Assembly: GCA_034429215.1 (NCBI GenBank)
Contig: DAOUGI010000105.1
Location: 1 to 30,657 of the forward strand
Length of the DNA: 30,657 nt
Reading direction: 5' to 3'
DNA from: JAFGOG01 sp034429215
GTDB lineage: Bacteria > Chloroflexota > Anaerolineae > JAAYZQ01
The notes under the pieces are model-generated. The model saw only the letters and a list, made by a program, of their open reading frames with translations, made no database searches and was not told where the DNA came from. Shown here in pieces: positions 9,204 to 17,364 of this stretch. A program made the translations under genes and the position numbers. The number at the start of each line of letters is the position of its first letter. The stretch's first letter is position 1.

Positions 9204-10397
9204 ATGAGTGTAACGGCGCGTTCTTCCCGCCACGCCGTCCCGTTTTGGCGTGACGTCAGGGTGCTTCGCATCCTGACTCAGGTCGGCTTTGTGCTGGCTC
9301 TCGCCCTCGTGGCCGGTTTTCTGTACGCCAATGTGAGCCGGGCCCTGGCTGCACGGGGGATGGCAGGCGGCTTTGGCTTTCTCAAGCTGGAAGCCGCTTT
9401 TGAGATCGGCGAAGGGATCGACTATGATCCCTCCGATTCCTACGGCCGCGCCTTTGTGGTGGGGCTGGTCAATACCCTGGTGGTCTCGGGCTTGGGCATT
9501 GTGCTGTCCACCATCCTGGGTGTGATCGCCGGAGTGGCCCGCCTGTCGTCCAACTGGCTGGTCAGCCGCATCGCCGTCGTCTACATCGAGATCATGCGCA
9601 ACACACCGCTGCTGGTCCAGCTCTTCTTCTGGTATTTTGTCGGCATGGTCCAGGGGCCATCCATCAAGGACAGCCTGACTCTGCCGGGCCCTATCTATGT
9701 CAGCAACCGGGGGATTGCGCTGCCCTGGGCTTTTCCATCCTCTACTTTCCGGCCGTGGTCGTATTGCCTCGTGGCCGGCGTCGTGTTGGCCATCGCCGTT
9801 TTCATCCTGCTGCGGCGCCTCGAAAAGCGCTCCGGCCCGCTGAGCTACCCCTTCCTGATGGCGCTGGCTACCTTGGCCGGGGTGGCTGCCCTGAGCTGGC
9901 TGGCCGTCGCTTTGCTAGCGGGAGGGGCGCCGCTGGTGTGGGAGACGCCGGCCGTGGGACGCTTCAAGTACGAAGGAGGGCAGCGGCTCAGCCCCGAGTT
10001 TGCCGCGCTCCTCATCGGACTGGTGGTCTATACCGGCGCCTTCATCGCCGAGGTGGTCCGCGGCGGCATCCAGGCGGTGAGCAAGGGCCAGCGCGAAGCA
10101 GCCCGCGCCCTCGGGCTTGGCAACACCCAGGTGCTGCGGCTGGTGATCTTTCCCCAGGCAATGCGGGTGATTGTCCCGCCGCTGACCAGCCAGTATCTCA
10201 ACCTGGCCAAGAACTCGAGCCTGGCAGTTGCCATCGGCTTTCCCGATCTGTACAGCGTGGCCGGCACCATCTACAACCAGGGCGGCAAGCCGGTGCCGGT
10301 GTTGGTCCTGATTATGGGCAGTTATCTGATCATGAGCCTGATCACGTCGTTGTTCATGAACATCTATAACCGGCGCGTGCAGTTTGTGGAGAGGTAG
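9204..10397 (+). CDS. aapQ: Amino-acid ABC transporter permease (AapQ/BztB-like)
   Basis: A 397-aa integral membrane subunit. The N-terminal region with FGFLKLEAAFEIGEG and YDPSDSYGRAFVVGLVNTL is characteristic of AapQ-type permeases, which are longer than ordinary His/Gln permeases. The cytoplasmic EAA loop that contacts the ATPase is REAARALGLGNTQVLRLVIFPQAMRVIVPP in the C-terminal third (about 292-322). Several hydrophobic segments are evident. No clear Shine-Dalgarno precedes the ATG at 9204, which follows the hairpin at 9143-9182. The partner permease starts 6 bp after its stop. Confidence 0.9.
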   Translation: MSVTARSSRHAVPFWRDVRVLRILTQVGFVLALALVAGFLYANVSRALAARGMAGGFGFLKLEAAFEIGEGIDYDPSDSYGRAFVVGLVNTLVVSGLGIVLSTILGVIAGVARLSSNWLVSRIAVVYIEIMRNTPLLVQLFFWYFVGMVQGPSIKDSLTLPGPIYVSNRGIALPWAFPSSTFRPWSYCLVAGVVLAIAVFILLRRLEKRSGPLSYPFLMALATLAGVAALSWLAVALLAGGAPLVWETPAVGRFKYEGGQRLSPEFAALLIGLVVYTGAFIAEVVRGGIQAVSKGQREAARALGLGNTQVLRLVIFPQAMRVIVPPLTSQYLNLAKNSSLAVAIGFPDLYSVAGTIYNQGGKPVPVLVLIMGSYLIMSLITSLFMNIYNRRVQFVER

Positions 10398-10403
10398 GGT
10401 CAC

Positions 10404-11603
10404 ATGGCGACAGGCTCCCAAGCGATCAAGCGCCCCCGCACCTCGATAGGCCCGTTGCGCTGGCTGCGGCGCAACCTGTTCAACTCGTGGGCGAACTCGC
10501 TGCTGACCATCGTGGCCGGGTGGCTGATCTATGTCCTTGTCAGCGGCCTGCTGAGATGGGCGTTGACCGAGGCGCGTTGGGGTGTGGTGACCGAGAACCT
10601 CAGATTGTTCATGGTCGGGCGCTATCCCATCGATCAGGTGTGGCGGGTGTCTGTCTGTGTTCTGATCATCTCGTTTCTGTTCGGGCTGAGCTGGGGCGCG
10701 TGGGGCGGGGTCGTCCGCAGCTTTGCCGTGGCCCTGGCCGCCGCTTTTGCCGCTTTGGCTCTGCTGCCCTTTAGCCTGTCGGTGAGGTTGTGGCTGGTCG
10801 GCAACCTGGTATTGATCGTCGCGGCTTTCCTTGTGGTCCACTTTTTGCCTTCCCCCCGCTGGAAACGCGGCGTGCTGATCGCCTGGCTGCTATCTCCGAT
10901 CGTGATCTACCTTCTGTTGTATGGCAAGCTCTGGCGGCTCGAGTTGATGCCGGTCGTGGACACCAACTTGTGGGGTGGGCTGCTGTTGACCTTTGTGCTC
11001 TCGATCGTGGGCATTGTCGTGTCGATGCCGATCGGCATTCTGCTGGCGCTCGGGCGGCGTAGCGAGCTGCCGGTGGTCCGCTGGTTCAGCGTGGCCTTTA
11101 TCGAGGTGGTGCGGGGCGTGCCCTTGATCACGGTGCTCTTTTTTGCTGCGATCATGCTGCCCCTCTTCTTGCCACAGAACTTGCGCATAGACTTGATATG
11201 GCGGATCATGATCGGCATCATCCTGTTCAGCGCTGCATATAATGCCGAGAATGTGCGTGGCGGATTGCAGGCCGTGCCTCCCGGCCAGGCCGAGGCGGCC
11301 AAAGCGTTGGGAATGAAAGGCTGGATGATCACGACTTTTATTGTCATGCCCCAGGCGCTGCGGGTCGTGATCCCAGCCACGGTGAGCCAGTTCATCAGCC
11401 TGTTCAAGGATACCTCCCTGGCCGGTATCGCCGGGTTGCTGGAGCTGCTCTATATCGGCAAGACCGTCCTGGCCCAACCGGCGTGGCTGGGGCGGCAACA
11501 AGAAGTGTATGTCTTTGTGGCTATCATCTATTTCATCTTTAGTTATGCCATGTCATACGCCAGCCTGCGGCTCGAGGCGGCATTGGGGGTGGGACAACGA
11601 TGA
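10404..11603 (+). CDS. aapM: Amino-acid ABC transporter permease (AapM/BztC-like)
   Basis: A 399-aa second membrane subunit. The N-terminus (LRWLRRNLFNSWANSLLTI) is typical of AapM, several extra hydrophobic helices lie in the first half, and the conserved permease core has the EAA loop QAEAAKALGMKGWMITTFIVMPQALRVVIPA near 293-324. It pairs with the upstream permease to form the channel. Its TGA overlaps the ATPase ATG by four bases (ATGA at 11600-11603), a coupling arrangement. Confidence 0.9.
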   Translation: MATGSQAIKRPRTSIGPLRWLRRNLFNSWANSLLTIVAGWLIYVLVSGLLRWALTEARWGVVTENLRLFMVGRYPIDQVWRVSVCVLIISFLFGLSWGAWGGVVRSFAVALAAAFAALALLPFSLSVRLWLVGNLVLIVAAFLVVHFLPSPRWKRGVLIAWLLSPIVIYLLLYGKLWRLELMPVVDTNLWGGLLLTFVLSIVGIVVSMPIGILLALGRRSELPVVRWFSVAFIEVVRGVPLITVLFFAAIMLPLFLPQNLRIDLIWRIMIGIILFSAAYNAENVRGGLQAVPPGQAEAAKALGMKGWMITTFIVMPQALRVVIPATVSQFISLFKDTSLAGIAGLLELLYIGKTVLAQPAWLGRQQEVYVFVAIIYFIFSYAMSYASLRLEAALGVGQR

Positions 11604-12361
11604 CAGAACAGCGGCTGGACGTTGGTGACGATATCATCATCTGTCGCGACGTGCACAAATGGTTCGACGATTTCCATGTGCTGCGCGGCGTCAACCTGAC
11701 GATGAAGAAGGGGGAGGTCGTTGTCATCTGCGGCCCATCCGGCTCGGGCAAGTCCACCTTTATCCGCACCATCAACCGTCTGGAGGAGCACCAGCGGGGC
11801 GACATCATCGTCGACGGCATCGCCTTGACCCACGACGTCCGCAACATCGCCACGGTCCGCAGCGAAATCGGCATGGTATTCCAGCAGTTCAATCTCTTTC
11901 CCCACCTCACCGTGCAGCAGAACATCACCCTGGCCCTCATCTGGGTGCGCAAGTGGCCCAAGGAAAAAGCCGGCCAGATCGCGGACGACCTGCTGAAACG
12001 GGTGGGCATTCCTGAGCAGGCAAGCAAATTCCCCGGACAGCTTTCCGGTGGGCAACAGCAGCGGGTGGCCATCGCCCGCGCGTTGGCCATGCAGCCCAAG
12101 ATCATGCTCTTTGACGAGCCGACGTCGGCTCTCGACCCGGAGATGATCAAAGAGGTATTGGACGTCATGCGTGAGCTGGCCCACTCGGGCATGACCATGA
12201 TCGTTGTCACCCATGAGATGGGCTTTGCCCGCGAGGTTGCCCACCGCATCATCTTTTTCGACGAGGGCACCGTCGTCGAGGGAAACACACCCGACGAGTT
12301 TTTCCGTAACCCTAAAGAGGAACGTACTCGGTTGTTCTTGAGCCAGATCCTGACCCACTAG
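11600..12361 (+). CDS. aapP: Amino-acid ABC transporter ATP-binding protein (AapP/GlnQ-like)
   Basis: A 253-aa ATPase with all nucleotide-binding motifs: Walker A GPSGSGKST at 45-53, Q-loop at Gln95-96, signature LSGGQQQR at 148-155, Walker B IMLFDEPTSALDP at 168-180 and the switch His205 in THEMGFA. It powers import through the two permeases encoded just upstream. Length and motif spacing are standard for the polar amino-acid family. The isomerase-like gene begins 6 bp after its stop. Confidence 0.95.
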   Translation: MTEQRLDVGDDIIICRDVHKWFDDFHVLRGVNLTMKKGEVVVICGPSGSGKSTFIRTINRLEEHQRGDIIVDGIALTHDVRNIATVRSEIGMVFQQFNLFPHLTVQQNITLALIWVRKWPKEKAGQIADDLLKRVGIPEQASKFPGQLSGGQQQRVAIARALAMQPKIMLFDEPTSALDPEMIKEVLDVMRELAHSGMTMIVVTHEMGFAREVAHRIIFFDEGTVVEGNTPDEFFRNPKEERTRLFLSQILTH

Positions 12362-12367
12362 GATCAG

Positions 12368-13243
12368 ATGCTCACCCTGCCAAGGATGGTGGGCGCTAAC
12401 AGCCTGCCGTATTCGATGAAGCTCAGTCTGTCAACCGGTTCGTTCTACCCCTACCCGTTGCCAACCGTGCTGCGCATGGCCCGCGAAGCCGGCTTTGACG
12501 GCGTCGAAATCGGCGTCAATCCAGAGGTCATTGCCCGAGGTGGGCAGGCCGTACGGCGACTAGTCGAGGCCGAGGGGCTGTCCCTCTTTTCTGTCCATCC
12601 GACGGTGATCCCCCTGCCCTGGTGGCAGGAAAAGCGCGGCGGCTTGGACCGCACCATCCGTCTGGCCCAGGCCGCCGGCGCCGGGGTGGTCGTCGCCCAC
12701 ACGCCGTGGACCGAGACACTCGACGAAGGGATAGGGCTGCTCTTTTGCCGGCAGGTACAAGCCTGGCAGGTCCGCCTGGCCGGGGGCAGCCTGCGCCTGG
12801 CCATTGAGAACAAGGCCATCGGCCGCGAGGCCGAGCTGAGGTATGCTTTGACCCCCCTGGACCGGCTGCGCGCATTTGCCGACCGCTACGACTTGGGCCT
12901 GGTGTTGGATGCCGTCCACGCCGGCTCGGCTGGAGAGGATCTGATCTATGCCCGGCAGACCTTCGACAGCCGGCTGGTCAATGTTCACCTCAGCGACATG
13001 GGCGGCAAAACGCCCCTGCCGTCGATGGGTCTGTTGCGCAAGATGCTGGAGCAGCACCGCTTCCCCGGAGCCGGTAATCTGCCCCTGGTCGACCTGATGG
13101 TCGAGCTGCAGCGCAGCAACTATGCCGGCCCCGTCACGCTGGAGGTGGGGCCGGCCGACCTGCGGGCTTGGTGGCCGCCTGCCGCGCGCCGCCGCCTGGC
13201 CCAGGCTGTGATGTGGATGAAAGAGGCGTTAGCTAGTCGCTAG
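12368..13243 (+). CDS. Sugar phosphate isomerase/epimerase-like TIM-barrel protein
   Basis: Up to 291 aa, related to the xylose isomerase-like/AP endonuclease 2 superfamily. Candidate metal ligands stand at strand ends: His77, His111, Glu147 (AIENKA), Asp181 and His184 (LVLDAVHAG), His207 and Asp210 (NVHLSDM), Glu259 (VTLEVGP). The substrate is unknown. The ATG at 12368 has AGGA a few bases upstream; an internal ATG at 12416 (MKLSLSTGSF) matches the usual family start better and is a serious alternative, giving 275 aa. It is the last gene of the importer operon. Its 3' end overlaps the convergent zinc-ribbon gene by 11 bp. Confidence 0.85.
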   Translation: MLTLPRMVGANSLPYSMKLSLSTGSFYPYPLPTVLRMAREAGFDGVEIGVNPEVIARGGQAVRRLVEAEGLSLFSVHPTVIPLPWWQEKRGGLDRTIRLAQAAGAGVVVAHTPWTETLDEGIGLLFCRQVQAWQVRLAGGSLRLAIENKAIGREAELRYALTPLDRLRAFADRYDLGLVLDAVHAGSAGEDLIYARQTFDSRLVNVHLSDMGGKTPLPSMGLLRKMLEQHRFPGAGNLPLVDLMVELQRSNYAGPVTLEVGPADLRAWWPPAARRRLAQAVMWMKEALASR

Positions 13244-13460
13244 CCGGTTGCTCACCACCGGGCTGTTGCTCGGCGGTTGCTTCTGGCACAGGCAGGTGTA
13301 CCCGGCGCAGCGAGACCTTGATCGCGTGCCGGCAGTGAGGGCAGTCCGCCACGTAAAGGCTTGGTTTGCCGCTGATCCCCTGTGCCGCCAGCGCATTGGC
13401 TACGTGCTGCTCGGTCAATTGGAAAGCGTTGCCGCATCTGAAGCATCGAATCTTGATCAT
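13233..13460 (-). CDS. Small two-CxxC zinc-ribbon protein, function unknown
   Basis: A 75-aa protein with Cys6-x2-Cys9 and Cys40-x2-Cys43, a zinc ribbon whose knuckles are separated by 30 residues (MIKIRCFRCG ... VADCPHCRH). The acidic, Pro/Gln-rich tail looks disordered. Two ATGs are adjacent; the one at 13460 is preferred because it lies 6 bases from GGAG, the one at 13463 only 3. It is the last gene of the minus-strand EamA unit and overlaps the convergent isomerase gene. No function can be assigned. Confidence 0.8.
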   Translation of the reverse strand: MIKIRCFRCGNAFQLTEQHVANALAAQGISGKPSLYVADCPHCRHAIKVSLRRVHLPVPEATAEQQPGGEQPASD

Positions 13461-13479
13461 CATTCTCTCCGTAAAGGTC

Positions 13480-14373
13480 TTATTGGCTCATCTCTGCGCG
13501 GCTGGCGATATAGATCCCGGCCAAGATTAACGCGCCGCCGGCTGCCGTGGACCAGGAAATCGCCTCGCCCAAGATGATATAGGCCAGGAGGCCGGCGCTC
13601 AGGGGCTCGGCCAGAGTCACGATCGAGACATAAGTCGCCGACAAGTGACGCAGAGCCCAATTCATCGTCGAATGGCCGACAAGCTGTGGCACCAGCCCCA
13701 GGGCCAACATCCAGCCGTAGGCGGCCGGGCTAAAGCCGGACATCGGCTGGCCTGTGACCAGCACCATGACCAGCAGGGTGGCCATCGCCGCCCCATAGAC
13801 CAGGGCGATATAGGTGACCAGGGAGCGGTGCGCCCGCACCTTGCGCCCGATCATCAGATAGCCGGCGACCATTACCGCCCCGGCCAATGCCAGCAGGTCG
13901 CCGAGCATTTGATCCTGACCTTTGCCCAGGTCGCCGCCGCTGATGACGATGCTTCCCACGGCCGCCATGACAATGCCGACGATCAACGGCGCCCCCGGCC
14001 GCTCTCGCAGGAACAGCCACGACCCCAGGCCGACAAAGAGCGGGCCCATCGACACCAGCACCACCGAACTGGCGACCGACGTATAGGCCAGTGACGAGAT
14101 CCAGGTGGCAAAGTGAAGGGCCAGGAACACGCCCGACGCGAGCATCAGGCCCAGCTCCTGCCGCGACAGGCTCCGGATCTCGTCCCGGCGCGTGGCCCAG
14201 GCGTAGGGCAGCATCACTGCCGAGGCAAAGATCAGCCGCCAAGCGGCAATCGACAGGGGCGGTGCACCCTCGGCCTGGGCGAAACGGACCAAGATCGAGC
14301 CGAACGAGATGGCGACGATGCCGAGGACCAGGCCCACCAACAGCCGGCTGCGGGAAATCGCCACCGTAGTCAC
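13480..14373 (-). CDS. EamA/DMT-superfamily transporter
   Basis: A 297-aa polytopic protein with about ten hydrophobic helices arranged as two EamA repeats. Features include SFGSILVRFAQAEGAPPLSIAAWRL in the first helix pair, SLAYTSVASSVVLVSMGPLF mid-first repeat, and HLSATYVSIVTLAEPLSAGLLAYIILGE in the second repeat, the family's GE-containing signature. These proteins export or exchange metabolites such as amino acids or nucleotide sugars; the substrate is not evident. It is 19 bp downstream of the small membrane protein gene and 19 bp upstream of the zinc-ribbon gene, so all three are probably cotranscribed. Confidence 0.92.
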   Translation of the reverse strand: MTTVAISRSRLLVGLVLGIVAISFGSILVRFAQAEGAPPLSIAAWRLIFASAVMLPYAWATRRDEIRSLSRQELGLMLASGVFLALHFATWISSLAYTSVASSVVLVSMGPLFVGLGSWLFLRERPGAPLIVGIVMAAVGSIVISGGDLGKGQDQMLGDLLALAGAVMVAGYLMIGRKVRAHRSLVTYIALVYGAAMATLLVMVLVTGQPMSGFSPAAYGWMLALGLVPQLVGHSTMNWALRHLSATYVSIVTLAEPLSAGLLAYIILGEAISWSTAAGGALILAGIYIASRAEMSQ

Positions 14374-14392
14374 ACTTTGCCCGCCTCTACCG

Positions 14393-14638
14393 TTACTGCG
14401 GCGGCGTCACCGTAGCGCCGGGCAGCGCCGGCCCCATGGGTATCGCGCCGGGCGACGGTGCCAGCGTGTCGGTTGGGAGCACATATGGGGTCCACGTCGG
14501 AAGTGGTGTCGGCGTCGGCTCGGCCGGATAACAACTGCCGATGATCAAGCTGACCACCATGCTGAGGGCGATGATCACGCCTATGGTCAGGTAGAGCACC
14601 TGGCTCCAATTGCGTTTCTGGGTTTTTCGTTTGCTCAT
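14393..14638 (-). CDS. Small single-pass membrane protein with Pro/Thr-rich tail
   Basis: An 81-aa protein with a basic N-terminus (SKRKTQKRNW, cytoplasmic by the positive-inside rule), one hydrophobic helix at about 15-35 and an extracytoplasmic tail rich in Pro and Thr (EPTPTPLPTWTPYVLPTDT). The single Cys36 directly after the helix is not in a good lipobox. Such tails are common in Chloroflexota surface proteins and may be O-glycosylated. Its own promoter lies just upstream and it precedes the EamA gene by 19 bp. Function unknown. Confidence 0.7.
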   Translation of the reverse strand: MSKRKTQKRNWSQVLYLTIGVIIALSMVVSLIIGSCYPAEPTPTPLPTWTPYVLPTDTLAPSPGAIPMGPALPGATVTPPQ

Positions 14639-14669
14639 ACCTATGAACCTTCCATCGATCTGCCCGGCG

Positions 14670-14692
14670 ATTATACCACAGCCTTGCGTTCC
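14670..14692 (-). promoter_or_regulatory. Extended -10 promoter of the small membrane protein/EamA unit
   Basis: On the minus strand TGGTATAAT ends with TATAAT at 14675-14670, an extended -10 element. The -35 candidate further upstream (TTAGAC-like) is poor. It lies at the very end of the glycosyltransferase gene and 31 bp before the ATG at 14638. Confidence 0.55.
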
Positions 14693-14695
14693 GGT

Positions 14696-16240
14696 CTAAC
14701 TGCGCCGGCTGCTAGAAGGATGCCTGATCTGCTCCTTTTGCCCTGCCCGCCACCTTGGTAACCCAGACACGATCGCATACTCCCACGATACCGCATAGGT
14801 GACGATCACCGCCATCAGCTCGATTCCCAGCCCTCCGCCCCAGCTTCCTATTGCCAGAAACCAGTACCAGATAAAGCCGAACACCAGGTAACTCCAGATG
14901 GCGCATGGGGCGAACAAGCCTACCTGGACAACGGTGTCGGGCCGGGGGTAGACGGCGGCCAACGGTATGATCCACAGCAAATACCAGGGCTGGAACCACG
15001 ACATGCAGACCAGGAGCAGGAAGAGCAGGGTGTTGAACCCCAGGCGGACCACTTCCCCGGGCGCCCGCCAGGCGTTGCGCAATTGCAGGGCCAAGTACCC
15101 GCCGAAAGCCAGCGCCGTCATTGCGCCGGCCAGGATCTTGGCTGACTTTTCGGGCATGGCCAGCCCGAACGCCAGCTTGACAACCGCCGGCAGCGAGTGG
15201 GTAAATAGCTCAGTTCGACCCCTCAAGTTAGCCAGCCCCTTCAGCCCCTCCGGCAGCGACAGGTACGACACGGCGACGATGACGGCGACGACAAGCACGC
15301 CGTTCGACAGCAAGCGGCTGCGGCGCTGCCCCGCCGGCTCCCGGCGCCAGGCGGCCAGGAAGAAGAGGGGCAGCAGCGGGGCGACGGGCGCCTTGATCAA
15401 TGACGCCAGTGTCAACGCCACGAGCATCCACAGCGGGCGCCGCATTTCCCAAAACAGGACGCCCAGCAGCACAAAGAGCCCGATCCACACGTCGTTGTGG
15501 GCATTGACGGCGACCTCGAACAGGACCAGGGGGTTCCAGGCAAAGGCCAGCAGGCCGGCAGCAACGTGGTCTGGGGCGCGGCGTCGCAGCAAGATGACCA
15601 GGACGATGCACGTCGCTACGTAACCGGCGATGGCGGCTATTTTGAACCCCAGGGTCAGGGCGGCCAGGTCGGGCTTGCCCAAGATTCCAACCACTGCCGC
15701 CTCGACCCAGGTAAAGATCGGCCCATAGTTGGGCGGCATGTGGGCATAGGCGTTGTACTCGGCGAGAGGCAGGTTCGGTACATGGTTCGGCGGATAGACC
15801 ATCGGGTTGAGGTCGTGGAATGCCAGCAGCTCGCCGGCGGTGATGTAGCCGAACATGTCGTTGGCCCCGATAGGGTAGACCTGCACCAGCAGCAGGGCCA
15901 GGATCAAGCCACACAGGCCAACCGCAGCGATCAGGGCCGGCGAGTGCCACTTTTTGCACAGTATGTAGGCTGCGGCGTACAGGCCAAACAGCGCCGCAAA
16001 GCCGAGGAGAAAAACCAGGGCCGGTCCGGGCTGCCGGCTGGCGATGAGCCCCATCGACAGCTTGGGGGTCGGCAGGTAGGCGTAGAGCCAGTAAGGACGG
16101 ACCAGCGCCCAGTAGTAGAGCAGGTAACTGGCCAGCCAGGCCAGCGCCAGCAGGGCAGAGCGCAAGACCGGTTGGCCGTTGATTGTCTTGCCAAGCCGCT
16201 GTAGCCTGTCAGATAGCCTGCCCCGCCACCCGTCCATCAA
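14696..16240 (-). CDS. GT-C fold polyprenol-phosphate-dependent glycosyltransferase (GT87/MptB-like)
   Basis: A 514-aa membrane enzyme with roughly a dozen hydrophobic segments. The first extracytoplasmic loop contains PIGANDMFGYITAGE with Asp128, matching the catalytic acidic motif of GT-C mannosyltransferases. Further markers are MPPNYGPIF near 168, AWNPLVLFEVAVNAHNDVW near 233 and WFQPWYLLWIIPLA near 417, all typical of the DUF2029/GT87-MptB group. It probably transfers a hexose from a lipid-phosphate carrier to a glycolipid or glycan on the outer face. The ATG lies 2 bp after the EFR1-type stop, so the two are cotranscribed. Donor and acceptor are unknown. Confidence 0.85.
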   Translation of the reverse strand: MMDGWRGRLSDRLQRLGKTINGQPVLRSALLALAWLASYLLYYWALVRPYWLYAYLPTPKLSMGLIASRQPGPALVFLLGFAALFGLYAAAYILCKKWHSPALIAAVGLCGLILALLLVQVYPIGANDMFGYITAGELLAFHDLNPMVYPPNHVPNLPLAEYNAYAHMPPNYGPIFTWVEAAVVGILGKPDLAALTLGFKIAAIAGYVATCIVLVILLRRRAPDHVAAGLLAFAWNPLVLFEVAVNAHNDVWIGLFVLLGVLFWEMRRPLWMLVALTLASLIKAPVAPLLPLFFLAAWRREPAGQRRSRLLSNGVLVVAVIVAVSYLSLPEGLKGLANLRGRTELFTHSLPAVVKLAFGLAMPEKSAKILAGAMTALAFGGYLALQLRNAWRAPGEVVRLGFNTLLFLLLVCMSWFQPWYLLWIIPLAAVYPRPDTVVQVGLFAPCAIWSYLVFGFIWYWFLAIGSWGGGLGIELMAVIVTYAVSWEYAIVSGLPRWRAGQKEQIRHPSSSRRS

Positions 16241-16242
16241 AC

Positions 16243-17313
16243 CTAATCTCTTGAGGCCATGTCCTTGAGCTTGGTCTCTGGCTCATGGTAACGCCGATAG
16301 TAATGGGTCAGCGTCGTCAAGGCAAACAGCCGGTTGATCGCCGGCACCCGGATCGCCACCGTGAACAAAAAGTAGGCTGCGGCAATAGCCAGGAGCATGT
16401 ACCCGTATTGGAGCAGCATTCCCAGCCCAGCCCGGTTCATCCCTGCCAGCCAGGGCACCCGGCTGCCCGCCAGATTTAGGATATAGTCCGAGGCCGGGAT
16501 CGCCGTCACATAGTACAGGATGACTGCCCACGAATGGCCGGCTTCGATCGCGTTCTCGGGGCAAAAGTTCATGCAGCGCATGCAGCTCTCACAGTGGTAG
16601 GTCCAGTAGGGACGGGGATCCTTCTTGCCCCACATCTTGATCGCACCGGCCGGGCAGTTTCTGGCGCATACCCCGCAGCCGTCGCAGCGGTAGGAAGCGA
16701 AGAATAGCCGGCTCAAGAAGAATCGCCCGGCGAGCAGGTAGCCCAGCGATATGGGCAGGAGCGCCAGCCCAAACAGAAGCTCGATCAGGCCGCCAAAACA
16801 GGTTTTGCCCGACAGGATCGTGTTTGCAAATCGCAAGGCCTTGGGCCGCGACCGGGCAATGATCGCCTCGGCGCTCTCCCGGCTGAAACCGGGGTGCAGC
16901 GCGGTCCAGTTGGACGGCATGTCCAGCCCGCGCACTCCGCAAACTCGATAGCCCTTCAGGACCAGGATCAGGGCCGGCAGATAGCCGGCCGTCCCCTCCA
17001 ACCCGGGCAGAAAGACCGGCCCGAACTTGGTCCCGGCCCGGGTCGGCAGCACAAAAGCATGCGTTCCTTTCCGGCGCGGCAGGCGCAGCACAAAGCGGAG
17101 CATCTGCCAGGGCGTTGTAAAGCCGTGGGTCGGCATGACCAAGCCGAGGAGGTGTCGCTCCCCCTTTTTGATCTCTTTGGAGGGCTTGCTGTCGATAGGC
17201 ACGACTTGCGCGTCGGTACCTTGTTCCCGCGCTGCTTCTGCGATCCAGGTCGCCGCCCGGAACGAGTTGCCGGTGCCGCTCAGGAAATAGATTGTGGCGG
17301 TTTGATAGGGCAT
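16243..17313 (-). CDS. EFR1-family flavodoxin-ferredoxin fusion, membrane associated
   Basis: A 356-aa redox protein. The N-terminal flavodoxin-like domain has FMN phosphate-loop SGTGNS at 12-17 and extends to about 165. Hydrophobic helices around 172-207 lead into two [4Fe-4S] motifs, CDGCGVCARNCP (Cys210, 213, 216, 220) and CESCMRCMNFCP (Cys241, 244, 247, 251). A further hydrophobic stretch at about 298-322 suggests membrane anchoring. It would move electrons between FMN and iron-sulfur centres; the partner is unknown. GGAG precedes the ATG. A TATACT hexamer lies about 20-30 bp upstream but has no good -35. The glycosyltransferase gene follows directly. Confidence 0.88.
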   Translation of the reverse strand: MPYQTATIYFLSGTGNSFRAATWIAEAAREQGTDAQVVPIDSKPSKEIKKGERHLLGLVMPTHGFTTPWQMLRFVLRLPRRKGTHAFVLPTRAGTKFGPVFLPGLEGTAGYLPALILVLKGYRVCGVRGLDMPSNWTALHPGFSRESAEAIIARSRPKALRFANTILSGKTCFGGLIELLFGLALLPISLGYLLAGRFFLSRLFFASYRCDGCGVCARNCPAGAIKMWGKKDPRPYWTYHCESCMRCMNFCPENAIEAGHSWAVILYYVTAIPASDYILNLAGSRVPWLAGMNRAGLGMLLQYGYMLLAIAAAYFLFTVAIRVPAINRLFALTTLTHYYRRYHEPETKLKDMASRD

Positions 17314-17364
17314 CGATCACTCCTCTCGCCGGCTGTATAGTATACGCCAGGCTGGCAATTTGAG

